The notes beneath the pieces are model-generated. The model saw nothing but the letters and a program-made list of their open reading frames with translations. It searched no databases and was not told the DNA's origin. A stretch of DNA of 64,000 nt, from positions 37,053-101,052 of the forward strand of contig NZ_CAJKOX010000011.1 of assembly GCF_905201705.1 (NCBI RefSeq), written 5' to 3'. The translations under genes and the position numbers were made by a program. This document shows, one piece after another, positions 8,946 to 16,942 of this stretch. This DNA comes from an uncultured Marvinbryantia sp. Lineage in GTDB: Bacteria; Bacillota; Clostridia; Lachnospirales; Lachnospiraceae. Every line of letters starts with the position of its first letter. Position 1 is the stretch's first letter.

Positions 8946-10007
8946 ATGAAAACACTGAAAAGAACTTTTAAATGCGCGGTTGTATTTGCGATCGCGGCGC
9001 TGTGGATGATGTGCATGACGGCATCCGCTTCATCGGGAGATAACTCTCTGTACAGTCTTGGACTGGAAAATGCCACATCCTGTTCACCGGAATTCGTATA
9101 TTCCACGTGGGAGTATAATGTTACGGTTCCGGCAGGTACCACAGAGCTGCTATTAAGCCCGGTCACATCGGATGAGAGCGCATCCATTGTTGACATCAGC
9201 GGCACACAGCTTGGCGAGGACGGCACCTCTACCTGCTACATTACGGTAGAAGCTGCCAACGGCGCACGGGTATCCTATACACTGTATGTATCGACGGACG
9301 CCGCGGCGGAGACGGAAGCGCCGGAGACGGAAAAGTCTGCGGAGCAGCAGGCGTCTGAGGAGGCTGCGAGACAGTCCGAGCAGGCAGCGAGCGAGGCGGC
9401 GCACGAGCAGCAGATCCAGTATGAGCAGATGCAGAATCAGGTGACGACTCTCACGACTGAGAATGAAGATCTTACAGAACGCATTAATCTGCTGATGAAG
9501 ATCATGTATGGTCTGGTTGGCTTTGCCGTACTGCTGCTCTTCTTCATAATCAATCAGAGTCTGCGCAACAGGGATCTGAAAGAAGATCTGAAGGAAGCAA
9601 GAGAATTGTCAGAAGATAACAATGAGTTTGCACGTAAGGAACAGAATATGCAGCAGACCTATTACTATAATCCTCAGCAGAATATGCCGCGCGGCATGGC
9701 TTCGGAGAGAACTTACGCAGCACAGCCGATGACAGACGTATCTACAAGCGTTCAGGAGACATTTGGGAATGCTTCTCAGGTACTGCAGGCACAGCCGATG
9801 CCGGGACAGGCAAGCGCACCGGCGCAGAAGCCGGAGGCGGCAGCGGCACCGGTAAATGCAGCGCCACAGCCGGAGATGACGCAGGCAAACGCAGCGCCGC
9901 AGCCGAAGAGGCCGGCGGCAAATGCCGCACAGGCGCCGACGGAACCGGTTATGGTGCACCCGCAGACGGAAGAGCCGGATGTAAACGTAGAGATGATTGA
10001 CTTATAA
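8946..10007 (+). CDS. membrane-anchored protein with cadherin-like ectodomain, coiled coil and proline-rich tail
   Basis: Start taken at ATG 8946 (MKTLKRTFKCAVVF) after AAGAGAGGTA, 24 bases after purD. Predicted order in 353 residues: signal peptide or N-terminal anchor (about 1-30, ending TASASS); a beta-sandwich like the bacterial cadherin-like domain (LYSLGLENATSC... to YTLYVSTD, about 33-115); an Ala/Glu/Gln-rich coiled coil (about 120-180); one membrane segment (IMYGLVGFAVLLLFFII, about 180-200); then a long Gln/Pro/Ala-rich tail (about 200-353) that would be cytoplasmic. The outside sensor plus inside disordered tail suggests an envelope-associated scaffold. No function can be named. 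Ends just before a strong terminator. Confidence 0.7.
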   Translation: MKTLKRTFKCAVVFAIAALWMMCMTASASSGDNSLYSLGLENATSCSPEFVYSTWEYNVTVPAGTTELLLSPVTSDESASIVDISGTQLGEDGTSTCYITVEAANGARVSYTLYVSTDAAAETEAPETEKSAEQQASEEAARQSEQAASEAAHEQQIQYEQMQNQVTTLTTENEDLTERINLLMKIMYGLVGFAVLLLFFIINQSLRNRDLKEDLKEARELSEDNNEFARKEQNMQQTYYYNPQQNMPRGMASERTYAAQPMTDVSTSVQETFGNASQVLQAQPMPGQASAPAQKPEAAAAPVNAAPQPEMTQANAAPQPKRPAANAAQAPTEPVMVHPQTEEPDVNVEMIDL

Positions 10008-10014
10008 AGAACAG

Positions 10015-10045
10015 GGACTGCCGCGAAAAACGGCAGTCCTTTTTT
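10015..10045 (+). terminator. rho-independent terminator
   Basis: Perfect 9-bp stem GGACTGCCG/CGGCAGTCC (10015-10023 with 10031-10039), loop of 7, then six T. It closes the pur/cadherin-like transcription unit. Confidence 0.93.
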
Positions 10046-10059
10046 CCAGAAACTTTCCC

Positions 10060-10087
10060 TTGCATCTGCGATCAACTGTGCTATAAT
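10060..10087 (+). promoter_or_regulatory. sigma-A type promoter for gntR-clpC
   Basis: TTGCAT (10060-10065), 16-base spacer, consensus TATAAT (10082-10087). It lies directly after the terminator and about 30 bases before the GntR gene, so it probably drives gntR, clpC and perhaps the genes up to radA. Confidence 0.8.
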
Positions 10088-10120
10088 GTATATAACAAAA
10101 TGAAACGGAAGTGGTTACAG

Positions 10121-10501
10121 ATGATAATTGAAATTGATTTTCAGAGCGACGAGGCGATCTATATACAGCTTAGGAATCAGATTATTCTGGGAATCGCGAC
10201 GTCCGCCCTTCACGAGGGGGACGCGCTGCCGTCCGTGCGGCAGATGGCGGACGACATCGGCATCAATATGCACACGGTAAACAAGGCGTATTCCGTACTG
10301 CGCCAGGAAGGGTTTCTGCAGCTTGACCGCAGAAGAGGCGCTATTGTCTCGCTGGATGTGGACAAGATGCAGGCAATGGAGGAGATGCGCAGCGCCCTGC
10401 GGGTGCTTCTGGCAAAAGGCTGCTGCAAAAACATCAGCGGCGATGAAGTGCATACGATGATCGACGAGATATTAGACGATATGAAAAATGGAAGGATGTA
10501 G
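10121..10501 (+). CDS. short GntR family regulator (YtrA-like)
   Basis: A 126-residue transcription factor. Start chosen at ATG 10121 (MIIEIDFQSDEAIYIQLRNQI); an in-frame ATG at 10100 would add seven basic residues and lies closer to the promoter. The winged helix is plain: QIILGIATSALHEGDALPSVRQMADDIGINMHTVNKAYSVLRQEGFL. Only about 50 residues follow, so there is no effector-binding domain, as in the YtrA subgroup. It ends 6 bases before clpC. In Bacillus the clpC operon is run by CtsR; none is seen here, so this protein is the natural candidate regulator. That link is inferred from position only. Confidence 0.88.
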   Translation: MIIEIDFQSDEAIYIQLRNQIILGIATSALHEGDALPSVRQMADDIGINMHTVNKAYSVLRQEGFLQLDRRRGAIVSLDVDKMQAMEEMRSALRVLLAKGCCKNISGDEVHTMIDEILDDMKNGRM

Positions 10502-10507
10502 ACATAT

Positions 10508-12946
10508 ATGCAATATACAGAACAGGCAGCACATGCGCTGAAGCTTGCACAGCAGACGGCGAAGAAATGCGGACAGAGCTATATTGGTTCAGAGCATTTG
10601 CTTTTAGGTCTTCTCAGGGAGAAGGGCGGCATGGCGTCTGCGATTCTTCTGCAGCACAAAGTGGAGGAAGAAAAGGTGCTGGAGCTTGTCAGGGATCTGA
10701 TCGTGCCGGAGGGCACGCTTGCAGAGCCGGAGATGATCATGTATTCCCCGCGCGCGGAGGCGATCCTTGAGCAGGCGGAGACAGAAGCAAGGTTTTTCCG
10801 TCAGAAGGAGATCGGCACTGAGCATCTGCTGCTCGCTCTTTTAAAAGACACCGACTGCGTGGCGATGCGCCTTCTCCATACCATGGGCGTACAGGTGCAG
10901 AAGGTATTTATGGACGTGCTGGAGTGTCTTGGGCTGGAGGAGTCACGGTACCGCGAGTATGTTCAGCAGGTACAGGAGAGAGGGCAGGCTGGCGCCGGCG
11001 ATATGCTGGAGCGCTTCAGCAGAAACCTCACGCAGCAGGCGATGGACGGAAAGCTCGATCCGGTTATCGGAAGAGAGCAGGAGATCCGGCGTATTATCCA
11101 GATCCTCGGCCGGCGGACGAAAAACAACCCCTGTCTGATCGGGGAACCGGGTGTCGGCAAGACGGCGATCGTCGAGGGGCTTGCGCAGCGGATCGTAGCG
11201 GGTACTGTCCCGGATGTCATCCGTGGCAAACAGATCTATACGCTGGATATGGCGGCGATGGTCGCCGGTTCCAAATACCGCGGCGAGTTTGAGGAACGTA
11301 TCAAGAAGGTGATCCAGGAGGTAAGCGCCCGCAGCGATGTACTTTTGTTTATCGACGAACTGCATACCATCATCGGGGCAGGCGGCGCTGAGGGAGCGAT
11401 GGATGCTTCCAATATCTTAAAACCGGCGCTCTCGCGCGGCGAGATGCAGCTGATTGGTGCGACGACTATTACGGAGTACCGCAAATATATTGAAAAAGAC
11501 CCGGCGCTGGAGCGCAGATTCCAGTCCGTTTCCGTGGAGGAGCCGAATGAGGAGGATGCGATCGCTATTTTGAAAGGACTGCGTCCGAACTACGAGGCGC
11601 ACCATAAGGTAAAGATCACGGACGAGGCGATCGATGCGGCAGTGAAATATTCCGCGCGCTATATCAGCGACCGCTACCTGCCGGATAAGGCAATCGACCT
11701 CATCGATGAAGCAGCGTCCGGAAAGCAGATCAGCGGCGCTTCCGTGCCGGATGGCATAGAGAAGCTGCAGGCGGCGGTGGATGAGCTTTCCGAGAAGAAA
11801 GAGCAGGCGATCATCCTTGGAAACTGGGAGGAGGCGCAGGCGCTGAACCGCACGCAGGAGGCGACGCTCAAAAAACTGGCAGCCACGCAGAAGCGTCTGG
11901 CACAGAAGGGCGGCGTCCGCCGCCAGGAGATCGGCGAGGCGGATATCGCGGAGATCGTATCCATGTGGACGAAGATTCCGGTACAGCGGCTGGCGGAGAA
12001 GGAGACGAAGCGGCTGATGAAGCTGGAGCAGACGCTGCATAAGCGTGTGATCGGACAGGATGAGGCGGTCACGGCGGTGGCGAAGGCGGTCAAGCGCGGA
12101 AGAGTTGGTCTGAAGGACCCGGCGCGCCCGATCGGTTCCTTCCTGTTCCTTGGTCCGACCGGCGTCGGCAAGACGGAGCTGTCCAAGGTACTCGCCGAGG
12201 TGGTGTTTGGCAGCGAGCAGTCGATGATCCGCGTCGATATGTCGGAATATATGGAGAAGCACAGCGTGTCCCGTCTGGTCGGCTCACCGCCCGGATACGT
12301 CGGTTATGAGGAGGGCGGCCAGCTCAGCGAGAAGGTGCGCCGCAATCCGTACTCGGTTATCCTGCTGGATGAGGTGGAGAAAGCGCACCCCGATGTGTTC
12401 AACATTCTTCTGCAGGTGTTGGATGACGGGCACATCACCGATGCCCAGGGCAGAAAGGTGGATTTTAAGAACACCATTATCATTATGACGTCGAATGCCG
12501 GGGCGCAGGCGATCGTCGAGCCGAAGAAGCTTGGCTTCACGGCGGTGAACGACGAAAAGCAGAATTACCAGCGCATGAAGAGCAGTGTGATGGAGGAAGT
12601 AAAGCGGCTGTTTAAGCCGGAATTTCTCAATCGTATTGATGAGATCATCGTGTTCCGGTCTTTAAATAAAGAGGAGATTGACCGCATTGTCGGACTTCTC
12701 TTAGGAGATTTTGAGGAGCGGTGTAAAAAACAGATGGACATCACTTTAAACGTTCGTCCGTCTGTGAAGAAATATATTGCCGAAAAGGGCTTTGATCCGA
12801 AATTCGGCGCGCGTCCGTTAAAACGTGCGATCCAGTCGCAGGTGGAGGACGCTCTGGCGGAAGAAATTTTATCCGGGCGCGTTTCGCAGGGCGATACGGT
12901 TGCTGTGAAAATGACGAACGGTAAGATTAAATTTGAAAAACAGTAA
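10508..12946 (+). CDS. clpC: ATP-dependent Clp protease ATP-binding subunit ClpC
   Basis: Hexameric AAA+ unfoldase that feeds substrates to ClpP. The 812 residues show: an N-terminal Clp repeat domain (YTEQAAHALKLAQQTAKKCG..., about 1-145); first AAA+ module with LIGEPGVGKTAIVEG and FIDELHTIIGAG; a middle region with a UVR-like stretch (KKEQAIILGNWEEAQALNR); second AAA+ module with LFLGPTGVGKTELSK and VILLDEVEKAHPDVFN; and a D2-small domain with FLNRIDEII and KFGARPLKRAIQ. The UVR-like middle marks ClpC rather than ClpA or ClpB. Neighbours are a GntR regulator upstream and radA downstream; clpC next to radA is common in Firmicutes, but ctsR/mcsA/mcsB are missing here. Confidence 0.94.
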   Translation: MQYTEQAAHALKLAQQTAKKCGQSYIGSEHLLLGLLREKGGMASAILLQHKVEEEKVLELVRDLIVPEGTLAEPEMIMYSPRAEAILEQAETEARFFRQKEIGTEHLLLALLKDTDCVAMRLLHTMGVQVQKVFMDVLECLGLEESRYREYVQQVQERGQAGAGDMLERFSRNLTQQAMDGKLDPVIGREQEIRRIIQILGRRTKNNPCLIGEPGVGKTAIVEGLAQRIVAGTVPDVIRGKQIYTLDMAAMVAGSKYRGEFEERIKKVIQEVSARSDVLLFIDELHTIIGAGGAEGAMDASNILKPALSRGEMQLIGATTITEYRKYIEKDPALERRFQSVSVEEPNEEDAIAILKGLRPNYEAHHKVKITDEAIDAAVKYSARYISDRYLPDKAIDLIDEAASGKQISGASVPDGIEKLQAAVDELSEKKEQAIILGNWEEAQALNRTQEATLKKLAATQKRLAQKGGVRRQEIGEADIAEIVSMWTKIPVQRLAEKETKRLMKLEQTLHKRVIGQDEAVTAVAKAVKRGRVGLKDPARPIGSFLFLGPTGVGKTELSKVLAEVVFGSEQSMIRVDMSEYMEKHSVSRLVGSPPGYVGYEEGGQLSEKVRRNPYSVILLDEVEKAHPDVFNILLQVLDDGHITDAQGRKVDFKNTIIIMTSNAGAQAIVEPKKLGFTAVNDEKQNYQRMKSSVMEEVKRLFKPEFLNRIDEIIVFRSLNKEEIDRIVGLLLGDFEERCKKQMDITLNVRPSVKKYIAEKGFDPKFGARPLKRAIQSQVEDALAEEILSGRVSQGDTVAVKMTNGKIKFEKQ

Positions 12947-12969
12947 GATAAAAATGGGAGGACAGTGAA

Positions 12970-13380
12970 ATGTCAGTAGTAGAATCTTTGATCCGCAAAG
13001 AAACCGATGGAACCATCAGCTTTGGAAATTACCTTCTGGATAAGAAATCCAAGGTGTCTGATTTTGAGAACGCCGGGGATATTTACAAGGTAAAATCGTT
13101 CCGCGAGATTACCAAGCTGGAGAAAAACGAGATGTTCGTTTACGAATCTGTTCCGGGGACGGCGGTGCATCATCTGAAGGAGACCGGGGACGGTATGGAG
13201 TTTGCGGTAGAGGGCGCGCAGGATGCGCAGATCACCGTGGAGATGGAAGCCGAAACTGTTTACGAGATCGAGATTGACGGCGAGAGCACCGGAACGATGA
13301 AAACAAATTTGGGCGGAAAGCTTTCTCTGAGCGTTGAGCTGGAGGCTGGAAAGAGCGTTTCCGTTAAGATTGCGAAGTAG
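12970..13380 (+). CDS. conserved small protein of unknown function
   Basis: A 136-residue soluble protein, start ATG after GGGAGGACAGTGAA, placed between clpC (23 bases upstream) and radA (4 bases downstream). It has no signal peptide. The last ~60 residues look like a small beta-rich fold (AQITVEMEAETVYEIEIDG, then LSLSVELEAGKSVSVKIAK). I recall closely similar short Lachnospiraceae proteins carrying the automatic name endosialidase, but nothing here looks like a sialidase active site, so I would not use that name. Confidence 0.7.
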   Translation: MSVVESLIRKETDGTISFGNYLLDKKSKVSDFENAGDIYKVKSFREITKLEKNEMFVYESVPGTAVHHLKETGDGMEFAVEGAQDAQITVEMEAETVYEIEIDGESTGTMKTNLGGKLSLSVELEAGKSVSVKIAK

Positions 13381-13384
13381 GAAG

Positions 13385-14788
13385 ATGGCAAAAACGAAGG
13401 GAACTGTATTTTTCTGTCAGAACTGCGGCTATGAGTCAGCAAAGTGGCAGGGACAGTGTCCGGGCTGCCACGAGTGGAACACCTTTGTGGAAGAACCGGC
13501 TGCGCCGAAAAAGAGCGCTGCGGGAAAGAACACCCGGCCGTCTGTACCAGTATCCGAACCGGTGCGTCTTTCGGAGATCAGCGCGGACGAGAGCGAGCGT
13601 ACCTCGTCGGGCATGGCGGAGCTGGACCGCGTGCTCGGCGGCGGCATTGTGTCAGGCTCGCTGATCTTAGTGGGCGGTGATCCCGGTATCGGAAAATCGA
13701 CCCTGCTTCTGCAGGTATGCCGCGATCTTGTCAACCGGGGGCATAAGGTGCTGTATATCTCCGGAGAGGAATCTGCGCGGCAGTTAAAGCTGCGTGCGCA
13801 GCGCGTCGGGCGCTTTGCGGAAGAACTGATGGTACTCTGTGAGACAAATCTGGACACGATCTGCGAGGTATTGCAGCGGCAGAAGCCGGAGTTTGTGGTG
13901 ATTGATTCCATCCAGACCATGTACAGCGAGGAGGTGGCGTCGGCGCCGGGAAGCGTCTCCCAGGTGCGTCAGGCGACCGGCGTGTTCATGCAGATCGCAA
14001 AGGGCATGGGCATCACTGTATTTCTGGTCGGTCATGTCACAAAGGAGGGCGTCGTGGCGGGACCGCGCGTGCTGGAGCACATGGTTGACACCGTGCTCTA
14101 TTTTGAGGGAGACCGTCACGCCGCTTATCGTATCCTGCGCGGTGTGAAAAACCGTTTTGGCTCGACAAACGAGATCGGCGTCTTTGAGATGCGCGACACC
14201 GGGCTTGTCGAGGTGGAAAATCCGTCGGAATATATGCTGAGCGGCAAGCTGGAGAACGCCTCCGGCTCTGTGGTGGCGTGCTCCATGGAAGGCACGCGTC
14301 CGGTCTTGGTGGAGATCCAGGCGCTTGTCTGCCAGAGCAATCTGCCGATGCCGCGCCGCACCACGGCAGGGACAGATTTTAACCGTGTCAATCTGCTGCT
14401 TGCCGTGTTGGAAAAGCGCGCGGGCATCCATCTGTCCGCCTGTGATGTCTATGTCAACATTGCCGGCGGCATCAAGATGACGGAGCCTGCGATCGATCTT
14501 GGACTTATCCTGGCGCTGGTATCCAGCTATAAGGACATCGCCGTGGACGAAAAGCTCATTGCTTTCGGCGAGGTGGGCTTAAGCGGAGAAATCCGCGCCG
14601 TCAACATGGCAAAGCAGCGGGCTGACGAAGCAAGAAAGCTCGGCTTCACTACCGTGCTGATGCCGGAGGTGTCTGTCAAAACCGTCGGCAGGATCCCCGG
14701 ATTGAAGATCGTCGGGTTCAAAACCGTGCGGGAAGCCGTGTTCTATATATTAAGCGGCGAGGACGCAGGACTGCCGTTTTCATCCTGA
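13385..14788 (+). CDS. radA: DNA repair protein RadA
   Basis: RecA-like branch-migration ATPase in recombination repair. Start set at ATG 13385 (MAKTKGTVFFCQNCGY) after TAGGAAG; the frame is open further back to 13334 but only as overlap with the previous gene. The 467 residues contain the C4 zinc finger (CQNCG...CPGC), Walker A GGDPGIGKST, the RadA-specific KNRFGS, and a C-terminal Lon-protease-like domain (AGGIKMTEPAIDLG, GEVGLSGEIRAV) without the Lon catalytic dyad. Four bases separate it from the gene before. Confidence 0.95.
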   Translation: MAKTKGTVFFCQNCGYESAKWQGQCPGCHEWNTFVEEPAAPKKSAAGKNTRPSVPVSEPVRLSEISADESERTSSGMAELDRVLGGGIVSGSLILVGGDPGIGKSTLLLQVCRDLVNRGHKVLYISGEESARQLKLRAQRVGRFAEELMVLCETNLDTICEVLQRQKPEFVVIDSIQTMYSEEVASAPGSVSQVRQATGVFMQIAKGMGITVFLVGHVTKEGVVAGPRVLEHMVDTVLYFEGDRHAAYRILRGVKNRFGSTNEIGVFEMRDTGLVEVENPSEYMLSGKLENASGSVVACSMEGTRPVLVEIQALVCQSNLPMPRRTTAGTDFNRVNLLLAVLEKRAGIHLSACDVYVNIAGGIKMTEPAIDLGLILALVSSYKDIAVDEKLIAFGEVGLSGEIRAVNMAKQRADEARKLGFTTVLMPEVSVKTVGRIPGLKIVGFKTVREAVFYILSGEDAGLPFSS

Positions 14789-14820
14789 GCGGGTTGATAA
14801 AAATTCTCACTGGAAATCCA

Positions 14821-14849
14821 TTGACAAATCGTGAAATAATTACTATAAT
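14821..14849 (+). promoter_or_regulatory. consensus promoter of the abiE-like pair
   Basis: Perfect TTGACA (14821-14826), 17-base spacer and perfect TATAAT (14844-14849). A promoter this strong in front of a toxin-antitoxin pair implies repression in the resting state. Confidence 0.85.
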
Positions 14850-14859
14850 TTGAATGAAA

Positions 14860-14884
14860 TTCGGCAAAACAGCAGAATGCCGAA
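14860..14884. promoter_or_regulatory. possible AbiEi operator, inverted repeat
   Basis: TTCGGCA (14860-14866) and TGCCGAA (14878-14884) form perfect 7-base arms separated by 11 bases, beginning about 10 bases after the -10 box, so they would cover the transcription start. AbiEi antitoxins of other systems repress their own operon by binding inverted repeats; that this repeat is such a site is inferred from position. Confidence 0.5.
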
Positions 14885-14938
14885 AAATATTTAAATAATT
14901 ATCATGAATTTGGACATACTGGAATTGAGGTGAGTAAG

Positions 14939-15526
14939 ATGAAAAAGACAGCACAGATTTCCAATGACCAAATGATTTTTTCAGTTCAAGAGCTGAAAGA
15001 TAAAGGTTTTTCATATTACAAAATTAATCAGATGGTTGACCAGGGGATCCTGATAAAACTGAATAAGAAATATTATGAAAATGCAAATTTTGATGGTGAG
15101 GGATCAGATTTCTACTATGCCTATGCATATGTACCAGACGGAGTGGTTTGTCTGCTAAGTGCAGCTGTGTATTATAATCTGTCTACTTATCGCCCGGATG
15201 TCATTGATGTTGCAATTCCAAGAAAAGCAAAGGTATCAACATTACCGGATTGGCCGGAATTGAATGTATGCTATTTTACAGATGACCGATTTAGTATTGG
15301 TATCGAGACCGTAGAGGATGGAGATAACAGATTTCGTATTTATGATATCGAGAAAACTGTTGTTGATATCGTTTTCTACAGGGAAAAAATAGGAATTGAA
15401 GAAACGAAAGAAGTTCTTACAACTTATCTGCATCGGAGGGATCGTAATCTGAACAGGCTGATCAGATATGCGGAGCTGCTCAAATGTGGGGATGTAATGA
15501 AAAAGTATCTGGAGATGCTAATATGA
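14939..15526 (+). CDS. AbiEi-like type IV antitoxin
   Basis: Start ATG 14939, 6 bases after GAGGTGAG; a GTG at 14930 would bury that site. The 195-residue protein begins with a winged-helix-like region (MIFSVQELKDKGFSYYKINQMVDQGIL...NKKYY) followed by VCLLSAAVYYNLSTYRPDVIDVAIPRKAKVSTLPDWPELNVCYF, the pattern of AbiEi family antitoxins. Its stop overlaps the toxin start (ATGA). AT-rich compared with radA before it, which suggests acquisition by transfer. Known role of the family: neutralise AbiEii and repress the operon. Confidence 0.85.
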   Translation: MKKTAQISNDQMIFSVQELKDKGFSYYKINQMVDQGILIKLNKKYYENANFDGEGSDFYYAYAYVPDGVVCLLSAAVYYNLSTYRPDVIDVAIPRKAKVSTLPDWPELNVCYFTDDRFSIGIETVEDGDNRFRIYDIEKTVVDIVFYREKIGIEETKEVLTTYLHRRDRNLNRLIRYAELLKCGDVMKKYLEMLI

Positions 15527-16446
15527 CAAGCGCTATATCCGTAAAGGACAGATTAAAGAAACAGGCGATAGAAGATGGAAAGACCATGCAGGATAAGCTG
15601 GTCACATATGGTTTGGAGAGAACAATATATAGATTATCTGTTTCAAAATATTCAGAGAGGTTTACACTAAAGGGCGGTATTTTTTTGTATGCATTATTTG
15701 ATGGAGAGTATGCCCGTGCAACAATGGATATTGATCTTTTGGCACAGCGTATTCCGAATGATGCTGAACAAATGAAGAAAATATTTAATGATATTTTTTC
15801 TATAGAGTGTGATGATGCGTTACGATTTGATCTGAACACGCTTGAGGTTATCAACATAACTGAATTCAAGGAGTATCATGGTGTAAATGTATCTATTATG
15901 GGATATCTGGACAGAACCAGGGTTCCAGTATCAATAGATATTGGTTTTGGTGATGTGGTGTATCCCGAAAGAATGAAAATGGAGTTCCCGGTTCTGCTGG
16001 ACATGGAGCTTCCGGAGGTATATGCCTATTCGATTTATTCCGTCATAGCAGAAAAGTTTGAGGCTTTTGTTTCTCTGGGCCTCGCAAATGGTAGATATAA
16101 GGATTTCTATGATATCTATGTTTTGGCTGACAGGTATGATCTTAATGGTGTGGAATTAAAGAACGCGATTGTAGAGACCTTTACCCATCGAGGTACTGGT
16201 TTTGATGATATTGTAGCCTTTGATGATGATTTTACCAGGGATGAGACAAGGCAGGGAAGATGGAAAGCCTTTATCAGAAAGAAGAAAGCATTGGTGAAAG
16301 TAGAATTTGAGGAAACTATGCAACTACTAAAAGAATTATTGCTGCCCATCGTGGATTCAATTCATAACGATAATTCCTTTGAGCAGACATGGAGTAAAGA
16401 AACAAAAAGCTGGATGAAAGTACATAAAATTAGTAATAGGGATTGA
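15523..16446 (+). CDS. AbiEii-like nucleotidyltransferase toxin
   Basis: A 307-residue member of the AbiEii/AbiGii toxin family. Start set at ATG 15523, coupled to the antitoxin stop and preceded by GGAGATGC. The nucleotidyltransferase core is visible: FTLKGGIFLYALFDG (the GG motif), then ARATMDIDLLAQR (the DxD metal site), then VNVSIMGYLDRTRVPVSIDIGFGD (third acidic strand) and AEKFEAFVSLG with RYKDFYDIYVLADR, the family's KxxD region. Related toxins block growth by modifying tRNA or other targets and act in phage defence by abortive infection. The pair looks intact. Confidence 0.87.
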   Translation: MTSAISVKDRLKKQAIEDGKTMQDKLVTYGLERTIYRLSVSKYSERFTLKGGIFLYALFDGEYARATMDIDLLAQRIPNDAEQMKKIFNDIFSIECDDALRFDLNTLEVINITEFKEYHGVNVSIMGYLDRTRVPVSIDIGFGDVVYPERMKMEFPVLLDMELPEVYAYSIYSVIAEKFEAFVSLGLANGRYKDFYDIYVLADRYDLNGVELKNAIVETFTHRGTGFDDIVAFDDDFTRDETRQGRWKAFIRKKKALVKVEFEETMQLLKELLLPIVDSIHNDNSFEQTWSKETKSWMKVHKISNRD

Positions 16447-16465
16447 GATACATGATCCTTTTATT

Positions 16466-16494
16466 TTGCAAAGTTTATGCTTCTAACTTTGCAA
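16466..16494. terminator. hairpin after the AbiE pair
   Basis: Ten-base perfect arms TTGCAAAGTT (16466-16475) and AACTTTGCAA (16485-16494) around a 9-base loop, 19 bases after the toxin stop. The T-tract is poor, so it is a weak or partial terminator, or an mRNA end stabiliser. Confidence 0.45.
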
Positions 16495-16526
16495 TTTGCG
16501 CCAAAAAATTCGCTAAAAAATTCGTG

Positions 16527-16559
16527 GGGAAATTGTCAAAAATTTATTGACAATTTCCC
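16527..16559. repeat. perfect 13-bp inverted repeat over the tRNA-Trp -35 region
   Basis: GGGAAATTGTCAA (16527-16539) and TTGACAATTTCCC (16547-16559), loop of 7. The right arm contains the TTGACA used as -35 of the tRNA promoter. It could be an operator, a DNA cruciform, or the 3' hairpin of the transcript coming from the toxin gene. Confidence 0.7.
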
Positions 16560-16575
16560 GCGTTTGTGTTATAAA
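16547..16575 (+). promoter_or_regulatory. promoter of tRNA-Trp
   Basis: TTGACA (16547-16552), 17-base spacer, TATAAA (16570-16575), 20 bases ahead of the mature tRNA. Fits a strong stable-RNA promoter. Confidence 0.8.
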
Positions 16576-16594
16576 TATTTGGTGAGCAACACAC

Positions 16595-16665
16595 AGGGGA
16601 TTGGTCAAATGGTATGACAGAAGTCTCCAAAACTTTTAGCGGGAGTTCGATTCTCTCATCCCCTG
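16595..16665 (+). tRNA. tRNA-Trp (anticodon CCA)
   Basis: Folds as a full cloverleaf by hand: 7-bp acceptor AGGGGAT/ATCCCCT; D arm closed by GTC/GAC; anticodon stem GAAGT/ACTTT around loop CTCCAAA, anticodon CCA; T stem GGGAG/CTCTC with loop TTCGATT; discriminator G. The 3' CCA is not encoded. It lies right after the AT-rich AbiE pair, a usual neighbourhood for acquired DNA, and is followed by its own terminator. Confidence 0.93.
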
Positions 16666-16674
16666 CTCGAAAAG

Positions 16675-16697
16675 CACCGTATTTACGGTGTTTTTTT
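16675..16697 (+). terminator. terminator after tRNA-Trp
   Basis: CACCGT/ACGGTG stem (16675-16680 with 16685-16690), 4-base loop, then seven T. Confidence 0.88.
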
Positions 16698-16942
16698 ATG
16701 TACCGGTTTGGTTAATTTAATGATTCGACTATGGAAAAACGAGGACATGACCGCCCTCGTTTTTTATATAATATTTGACGAACAGATGCGGCTCTGTGTC
16801 GGGATCATAGATGGTGCGATTTTGTGGAGGGGTGAAAACAAAAAGTCAGAAAGGATAGTTGTTGATTTTTGCAATTCGTGCTACACTATCCATAGTGCTT
16901 TATACAGGATGTATCTGAGATATAAAAAGGAAGGGAAGTACA
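16698..16942. other. 245-base stretch without a gene
   Basis: An open frame from 16708 runs through here but it overlaps the next gene in another frame, has no ribosome binding site and reads as unlikely protein. A TTGATT at 16862 and TACACT at 16882 are too close together (14 bases) to be a convincing promoter. Nothing else recognised. Confidence 0.5.

Noticed and set aside
12970..13380. Endosialidase
   Set aside because: I recall this automatic name for similar short proteins, but at 136 residues and without any sialidase motif it is not supported.
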